Position numbers and translations under genes: made by a program. Of a stretch of DNA of 44,084 nt, positions 40,398 to 44,084 are shown piece by piece. The stretch's first letter is position 1. Every line of letters begins with the position of its first letter. This stretch comes from Mesorhizobium loti (lineage in GTDB: Bacteria > Pseudomonadota > Alphaproteobacteria > Rhizobiales > Rhizobiaceae): positions 1 through 44,084 of the forward strand of contig NZ_PJRO01000023.1 in the NCBI RefSeq assembly GCF_002858745.1, in the 5' to 3' direction. Below the pieces are notes generated by a model. It did no database searches and was not told the origin of the DNA. It saw only the letters and a list, made by a program, of their open reading frames with translations.

Positions 40398-40710
40398 CCT
40401 CACGGGCCGATAGGGTTGTCGGATCGATCTTGTCAGCCTCAGGCTGTCCAAACTCAAACCAGAGGTCCTCAACCCTCTTGGCTGCCCCTCGGGCGGTGGC
40501 TTCCGAGCCGCTGTCGCAAATAAACAGTTCTGGGAGCCGCGCGTTGATGCCCCACGTCCAGCGAGCGTTCTGGGGACCTCCGCGAACCAGATAGATGCGG
40601 CCTATGTCCCCGTGAACACCGGGCACCCCGACGGCCACGAAGTCGTCCTCTGCATCATCCCATGTCTTCCGCCATTTGAGCTTCAGCTCGATGTCGCTTG
40701 GGTTTGCCAT
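40363..40710 (-). CDS. Minus-strand hypothetical protein downstream of a LexA-like box
   Basis: 115 aa, ATG 40710 with GGAG upstream on the minus strand. Trp-rich (LKWRKTWDDAEDDF, RWTWGINARLPE) then a GSEATARGAAKRVEDLW helix. No signature known to me. It runs against the early gene chain, and its transcript could be antisense to those genes. The upstream region carries an SOS-type box over a plausible promoter, so DNA-damage control is possible. Confidence 0.8.
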   Translation of the reverse strand: MANPSDIELKLKWRKTWDDAEDDFVAVGVPGVHGDIGRIYLVRGGPQNARWTWGINARLPELFICDSGSEATARGAAKRVEDLWFEFGQPEADKIDPTTLSAREVNLYALAKGRA

Positions 40711-40749
40711 GTCGCGCTCCAGGGTTGGGCCGCGATCCTACACCGCCGT

Positions 40750-40764
40750 GAACAGAATGAGAAC
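40750..40764. promoter_or_regulatory. GAAC-N7-GAAC box (alphaproteobacterial LexA-type) in a divergent intergenic region
   Basis: GAACAGAATGAGAAC. The alphaproteobacterial SOS box is GTTC-N7-GTTC on either strand. The site lies between the minus-strand gene (40710) and a plus-strand gene (40840). A weak minus-strand promoter (TTCTCA, 17-bp spacer, TAGGAT) overlaps it, so LexA binding would block it. About one such match is expected by chance in a window this size. Confidence 0.4.
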
Positions 40765-40839
40765 ACAAGACCTGTGAACGCTGCGAATAAATTCCTATCG
40801 AGGAACTAGACAGCGTCCGAAATAGAGGTATTAATTCCT

Positions 40840-41004
40840 ATGCACATCGTCCATGAACTCTTCCATACCGAAGGCAAGGCAGCAAAATTTCGTACCGAGT
40901 ACCTCAACGAGTTCCGGCCCGCCAAGTACGGCACGAGGCTGGTCAAGCGCCGCTCCCGCTGCGGCCAATATTGGGAAGTCTCCGGCTCCCGCTTCGCTCA
41001 CTAG
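40840..41004 (+). CDS. Small basic hypothetical protein
   Basis: 54 aa from ATG 40840 with GAGG upstream. Basic and aromatic (AAKFRTEYLNEFRPAKYGTR, GQYWEVSGS). Upstream AATTCCTAT is repeated at 40786 and 40832. Function unknown. Confidence 0.65.
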   Translation: MHIVHELFHTEGKAAKFRTEYLNEFRPAKYGTRLVKRRSRCGQYWEVSGSRFAH

Positions 41005-41085
41005 CCCATCGGCCCAACCCCATCTGGCCGTATGAGCCGGCCCCCACAACCTGATCAAAAGATAGCCACTTCGGAGAACATCCCT

Positions 41086-41523
41086 ATGACCAAGAAGACC
41101 TTCAATACCGGCGACATCCTCGTACTGACACCCAAGACCAGACGCTTCGCTGCGAAGGCTGGCGCGCGCGCTCAGGTCACCGACAAGGGCACCTATCGCA
41201 ACCGCTGGGGTGAGACCGTCGTCGACGTTCGGTGGCTCGATGAGAGTGGCTTCCATCAGAGCCCCGGAGACTATCGCGTGGAAGACTTCAAGTTGGTCGA
41301 GCCGTCGGCCAAGGAACCCACCGCTCCGATGACCAAGGAAGTCCTCAGCCTGCTCCGTGAGAAGGGCGCGCTCACGTCGCTGGAAGCCCAGGGCGTCCTG
41401 CGCTGCCGTCAGCTTCCCGCGCGCATCCTCGAACTGAAGCGCCTGGGCCACAAGATCGTGACCGAGAACAAGAAGGACGCGACCGGGCAGCGGTACGCCC
41501 GGTACCACCTCCAAGCCGCCTAA
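41086..41523 (+). CDS. HTH_39-like winged-helix DNA-binding protein
   Basis: 145 aa from ATG 41086 (start chosen over an upstream frame for its natural N-terminus MTKKTFNTGD and GGAG just upstream). The N-terminal half has a KOW/SH3-like GDILVLTPK segment. The C-terminal half (about 80-145: EVLSLLREKGALTSLEAQGV, then RQLPARILELKRLGHKI) matches the phage helix-turn-helix family usually labelled HTH_39. Likely a regulator of the lysogeny or early region. Confidence 0.8.
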   Translation: MTKKTFNTGDILVLTPKTRRFAAKAGARAQVTDKGTYRNRWGETVVDVRWLDESGFHQSPGDYRVEDFKLVEPSAKEPTAPMTKEVLSLLREKGALTSLEAQGVLRCRQLPARILELKRLGHKIVTENKKDATGQRYARYHLQAA

Positions 41524-41589
41524 GGGCATCCCTGCAACCCCAGTTTTGAGTAACGACCGAGCCTCACCTCTCGGTTGAAAGGAGGGACC

Positions 41590-41964
41590 ATGATTAGTTC
41601 TGAGAAGGAGAACAACCGCCGACGCATATTGCTTGAATTGCTGATCGAGACCCAACGGCTGCTCGTGCGCTTCAGGGATGACCCTGAGGTGACCCTGGTA
41701 GCCCTCGCTGTTCGCCTCGGGTGGCTCCAGAAGAAGCCGCTCGACGTCTCAGCCCTCGCTGCATCTATCGAGATGCCGCGCAGCACCGTGATCCGACACC
41801 TAAAGAACTTGGAGGTAAGGAACCGGATCACAACAACGAGGCTTGGAAACAGGACTATACCAAAGTCTACAGGCGTTGATGAACGCCCAGTTACCGCGTT
41901 TCTTCTGGCCTTCGGAGCATCAGTCGCGTCCACGTCAAGTCAACTGTCCAAAATGGACACTTAA
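41590..41964 (+). CDS. Winged-helix transcriptional regulator
   Basis: 124 aa from ATG 41590, which follows AGGAGGG. Residues about 50-85 (LDVSALAASIEMPRSTVIRH) form a clear helix-turn-helix, followed by LKNLEVRNRI as the wing approach, as in MarR/IclR-type regulators. Candidate repressor or switch protein. Confidence 0.8.
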   Translation: MISSEKENNRRRILLELLIETQRLLVRFRDDPEVTLVALAVRLGWLQKKPLDVSALAASIEMPRSTVIRHLKNLEVRNRITTTRLGNRTIPKSTGVDERPVTAFLLAFGASVASTSSQLSKMDT

Positions 41965-41967
41965 TTG

Positions 41968-41997
41968 TTGGACACAGTTTGTAACATGCTGTAATGC
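41968..41997 (+). promoter_or_regulatory. Candidate promoter with operator in the spacer
   Basis: TTGGAC (41968-41973), 18-bp spacer, TAATGC (41992-41997). The spacer contains almost all of CACAGTTTGTAA (41973-41984), which recurs exactly at the integrase-side promoter. An inverted repeat TGTCC/GGACA lies just upstream (41945-41959). Confidence 0.5.
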
Positions 41998-42059
41998 GCC
42001 GCCCCGACCGTGACCCAAAATGGGACAAACGGGGCGTCAAACTCAGGGAAAAATTTATA

Positions 42060-42425
42060 ATGACTACTGAACAGTTCGAGCTGTTGCTCGGCGTACTGAA
42101 CCGCGTTGCGGATAATTTGGGGATGACCGCCCGGTCTGGGTCTGGCCCAACCGCCGTTGTGCCGGATAGCCCCTATATCAGCCCCGATGTGCCGGATGGG
42201 TATGACACCGTTCTGGGGTACCTCCAGAAGACCCACCCAGAAGTCCTCGATCTGATCGACGAGCCAATTTCTGGCACGCAGCGCGACGGCGCTTGGCTTC
42301 AGTCCCAGGCTTTCAGCAGGAAGCTAGGTACAGTCACGGTGGAAGCTCCCCAGGCCGCGAAAGAGGCTGGCTTGGTTACCATGAGGGCCTACCCGTTGGC
42401 CCTGCTTGAGGAGCGGTTCAACTAA
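42060..42425 (+). CDS. Hypothetical protein of the lysogeny module
   Basis: 121 aa from ATG 42060. No DNA-binding motif recognised; Pro-rich middle (VVPDSPYISPDVPDGYD). Located between two regulators and expressed from an operator-bearing promoter, so a regulatory or excision role is possible but unproven. Confidence 0.75.
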   Translation: MTTEQFELLLGVLNRVADNLGMTARSGSGPTAVVPDSPYISPDVPDGYDTVLGYLQKTHPEVLDLIDEPISGTQRDGAWLQSQAFSRKLGTVTVEAPQAAKEAGLVTMRAYPLALLEERFN

Positions 42426-42500
42426 CCAGCATGGGCCAAAGGGGGACCAAATAAGGCCTTCCCTTGTGGGAATGGGGGCGACTAAGGGATCGTCCCCTCA

Positions 42501-42529
42501 TTGCAGTGAATGCACGCCTGAGATAATCA
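42501..42529 (+). promoter_or_regulatory. Candidate promoter for the MarR-like gene and integrase
   Basis: TTGCAG (42501-42506), 17-bp spacer, TAATCA (42524-42529). The operator-like CACAGTTTGTAA (42528-42539) overlaps the -10 element and the expected start site. Confidence 0.5.
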
Positions 42530-42561
42530 CAGTTTGTAATGTGTCACGTGAAGGGTCTCAA

Positions 42562-42912
42562 ATGAACACGCAATCCGCCGACAACAAGGAAGCTCGTCGT
42601 CTTCTCAGCTTCATTGAAGAGTTCAGGAAGCTAAGCCCGAACATCCAGGCAGGGCAGATCGTCATCTTCCTTCATATAGCCTCCAAGCCGGGTATCTCGC
42701 TCAAGGAGCTGGAACGCCGCACCGGGCTTTCGTCAACAGCAGTCAGTCGGAACGTTCTCGCCCTGAGCGAGTGGGTCAAGAAAGACGTCCCCGGTCACAA
42801 TCTCGTGGAAACATACGATGACCTAGACGACCGCCGTAACAAGCTCGTCAAGCTCAAGGTCGCGGGCAACCGCATCTACGACACGCTACTAAATTTAGTC
42901 AGGAGTGAATGA
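42562..42912 (+). CDS. MarR-like winged-helix regulator
   Basis: 116 aa from ATG 42562 with a Shine-Dalgarno-like GAAGGG upstream. The layout is MarR-like: N-terminal helix, then GISLKELERRTGLSSTAVSR as helix-turn-helix, and a wing with DDLDDRRNKLVKL (the Asp-x-Arg-Asp/Arg wing motif). Overlaps the integrase start, so it likely controls integration and its own promoter. Confidence 0.88.
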   Translation: MNTQSADNKEARRLLSFIEEFRKLSPNIQAGQIVIFLHIASKPGISLKELERRTGLSSTAVSRNVLALSEWVKKDVPGHNLVETYDDLDDRRNKLVKLKVAGNRIYDTLLNLVRSE

Positions 42913-43997
42913 TGGCTGTTTACCCCAGAGGTGACGGTTTCCAGGCCAAGTTCGTGGTCGGCGGGCAACTGTACCGTGAGCAGTTCCCGACAGAGGAAGT
43001 TGCCGAGAAGTGGGAGATGGACACTCGCCATGCGATCAAGCACGGCAAGCCCCTCCCTGACGCTCCGGCGCGCTCTGTTGGTGGTGGCGACACGGGTACC
43101 ATCGGTCAGGTCCTCAGGTCTGCCGAGAAGGAACACTGGGCGCGCCTGAATGCAAAGACAGGTGGCGACCAAGCGCGCTTCTTCGTTCGCTGGGTAGGGT
43201 CCAACACCCCCGCCCATGAGGCGCTCTCTGAGGCGAAGATCGGCCAGTTCGTCACGTACCTGATCGACGAGCGCAACATCTCGACCTCGACGCTCAATCT
43301 CTACAAGGCCAATCTCAGTGTCCTTATCAAGTTCGCGAAGGTACCTGCTGTGGACCTCAAATGGGAACGCGAGGAGGAACGCCAGCCCCGCTTCCTGACA
43401 GAGGAAGAGGTGGCCCAGATCATCCAGACGCTGACCATCTGGGACCTGTTGCTGGAGCGAGACTTCATCATCTTCCTCATCGACACCGGAATGCGCCCGT
43501 TCTCCGAGGCTGGGGCTTTCTCCTGGGATCAATATTGGGAAGGAAAGGTCACGCTCCAAAAGGGCGGACGTCGTCGAGGTGTCGAGGAGATCGGTGGAGA
43601 TGGTCGAGGGCGCAGCCGCCGCACCAAGACGGGAAAGAGCCGTACCATCCCCCTCACCCGCCGCGCAATTGATGCCGTGGAGCGTCAGCGCGATCTTCGG
43701 ACCCGTGGGCCATTCACGAGCTTGACCAAGTCCCGGATGCAGTACGTCTGGGAGCGCCTTCGCATGCACCACAGGCAGCTCGACGACACCGTGCTGTACA
43801 CTTGCCGGCACACCTGTGCTTCCTGGCAGGTTATTCGAGGCATCGACCTTCGGCGCGTCATGGAGTGGATGGGGCATGACAGCTTCAAGACCACGCTCAT
43901 CTACGCCAATCTCGCACCGAGGCACCTCATGGACAACCTCGCAGTCCTTGAGACGACCAGCCAACCTAAGCTCACCATCATCAATGGTGGTGCGTGA
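42912..43997 (+). CDS. int: Tyrosine recombinase (phage integrase)
   Basis: 361 aa from ATG 42912 (AGGAG at 42901-42905 gives better spacing than ATG 42909). N-terminal arm-binding-type and SAM-like core-binding domains, then the catalytic domain with R195 (TGMRPF), K242 (TGKSRTIPL), R299 (YTCRHTC), H322 (MGHDS) and nucleophile Y331 (IYANL). The first His of the usual HxxR motif is Tyr296. Lies directly beside the attachment repeat and is translationally coupled to the MarR-like gene. Inserts and, with a directionality factor, excises the prophage. Confidence 0.96.
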   Translation: MAVYPRGDGFQAKFVVGGQLYREQFPTEEVAEKWEMDTRHAIKHGKPLPDAPARSVGGGDTGTIGQVLRSAEKEHWARLNAKTGGDQARFFVRWVGSNTPAHEALSEAKIGQFVTYLIDERNISTSTLNLYKANLSVLIKFAKVPAVDLKWEREEERQPRFLTEEEVAQIIQTLTIWDLLLERDFIIFLIDTGMRPFSEAGAFSWDQYWEGKVTLQKGGRRRGVEEIGGDGRGRSRRTKTGKSRTIPLTRRAIDAVERQRDLRTRGPFTSLTKSRMQYVWERLRMHHRQLDDTVLYTCRHTCASWQVIRGIDLRRVMEWMGHDSFKTTLIYANLAPRHLMDNLAVLETTSQPKLTIINGGA

Positions 43998-44040
43998 CAA
44001 TTCCGGTGACAACCGGCACGTTTCTGTCTCTCATGTGACA
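43994..44040. repeat. Three GTGACA direct repeats, candidate integrase or Xis arm sites (right arm)
   Basis: GTGACA at 43994-43999 (overlapping the integrase stop), 44006-44011 and 44035-44040. They match the four copies on the other side of the attachment core. In the circular form all seven lie within about 270 bp centred near the core. Confidence 0.5.
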
Positions 44041-44069
44041 GACAGAAGCCTTACACTTCCAAGGTTTCG

Positions 44070-44084
44070 GCCTAACGAAGTGTT
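44070..44084. repeat. Attachment-site core, right copy (attR-like direct repeat)
   Basis: Exact 15-bp copy of positions 1-15, lying 72 bp downstream of the integrase stop codon. A 7-bp inverted pair, ACACTTC (44053-44059) and GAAGTGT (44077-44083), partly overlaps it. The window stops at the last base of the repeat, as expected for a prophage trimmed to its attachment sites. Confidence 0.75.

Larger units (their letters stand above)
41973..42539. repeat. Exact 12-bp repeat CACAGTTTGTAA, candidate shared operator
   Basis: Copies at 41973-41984 and 42528-42539, each placed where a repressor would block a nearby promoter. A looser match (CCCAGTTTTGAGTAA) lies near 41538, upstream of the winged-helix regulator gene. 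Confidence 0.55.

Noticed and set aside
40831..41655. Minus-strand open frame of 274 codons
   Set aside because: Antisense to the small basic gene, the HTH_39-like gene and the start of the winged-helix gene. Leu/Gly/Ala-rich shadow composition.
44041..44084. tRNA fragment at the attachment site
   Set aside because: CTTCCAAG near 44056 resembles a Gly-tRNA anticodon loop, but the flanking bases do not form an anticodon stem and the sequence is outside the 15-bp repeat.

Overview
The window looks like a complete temperate T7-like podovirus genome (Autographiviridae-type gene set), cut in prophage order from one attachment site to the other. A 15-bp sequence at 1-15 is repeated exactly at 44070-44084, and a tyrosine integrase gene ends 72 bp before the right copy. 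All the T7 hallmarks are present and mostly in T7 order: single-subunit RNA polymerase, gp2.5-type SSB, endonuclease I, primase-helicase, family A DNA polymerase, gp6-type exonuclease, portal, scaffold, capsid, tail tubular A and B, internal virion proteins, tail fibre, holin and both terminase subunits. DNA is GC-rich. A GAAC-N7-GAAC box like the alphaproteobacterial LexA site hints at an alphaproteobacterial host, but this is a weak indicator and no host flank is visible.

Layout. 1-187: attachment core plus four GTGACA repeats. 188-793: cupin-like protein. 794-1120: hairpin-rich leader. 1121-3613: RNA polymerase, followed by a phage promoter. 3.7-7.9 kb: small genes, SSB and endonuclease I. 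7.9-14.6 kb: replication and nucleotide metabolism (primase-helicase, nucleotidyltransferase, DNA polymerase, GIY-YIG nuclease-like ORF, 5'-3' exonuclease, dNMP kinase). 14.6 kb: two tandem phage promoters. 14.65-35.5 kb: virion morphogenesis, with the lysis cassette (SAR-type endolysin, Rz, Rz1) unusually placed between scaffold and capsid, and two collagen-repeat tail-fibre genes. 35.5-36.2 kb: a non-coding and minus-strand stretch with a fourth phage promoter, heptamer repeats and an inverted repeat, where the ends of the linear virion DNA are inferred to lie. 36.2-42.0 kb: small early or accessory genes, including a seven-gene chain joined by 4-bp ATGA overlaps. 41.0-44.0 kb: DNA-binding regulators (HTH_39-like, a winged-helix protein, a MarR-like protein) and the integrase.

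How it may work. In the circular or infecting form the early region (36.2-44 kb) runs through the attachment site straight into the RNA polymerase gene. In the integrated form that path is cut: the polymerase gene lies at one end beside host DNA and the early promoters lie at the other end reading outwards. Integration would therefore itself disconnect the late-gene polymerase from its early promoters. Two promoter regions in the lysogeny module share a 12-bp putative operator.

Three genes (dNMP kinase, Rz, gp13-like) appear to start at CUG codons: each has a well-spaced Shine-Dalgarno, and either no usable conventional start exists or the CUG fits the homologous N-terminus. Four copies of a GGTGACCACTAG(C/G)(A/C)CTAC element, resembling the SP6/T7 promoter core, are the probable promoters of the phage polymerase.
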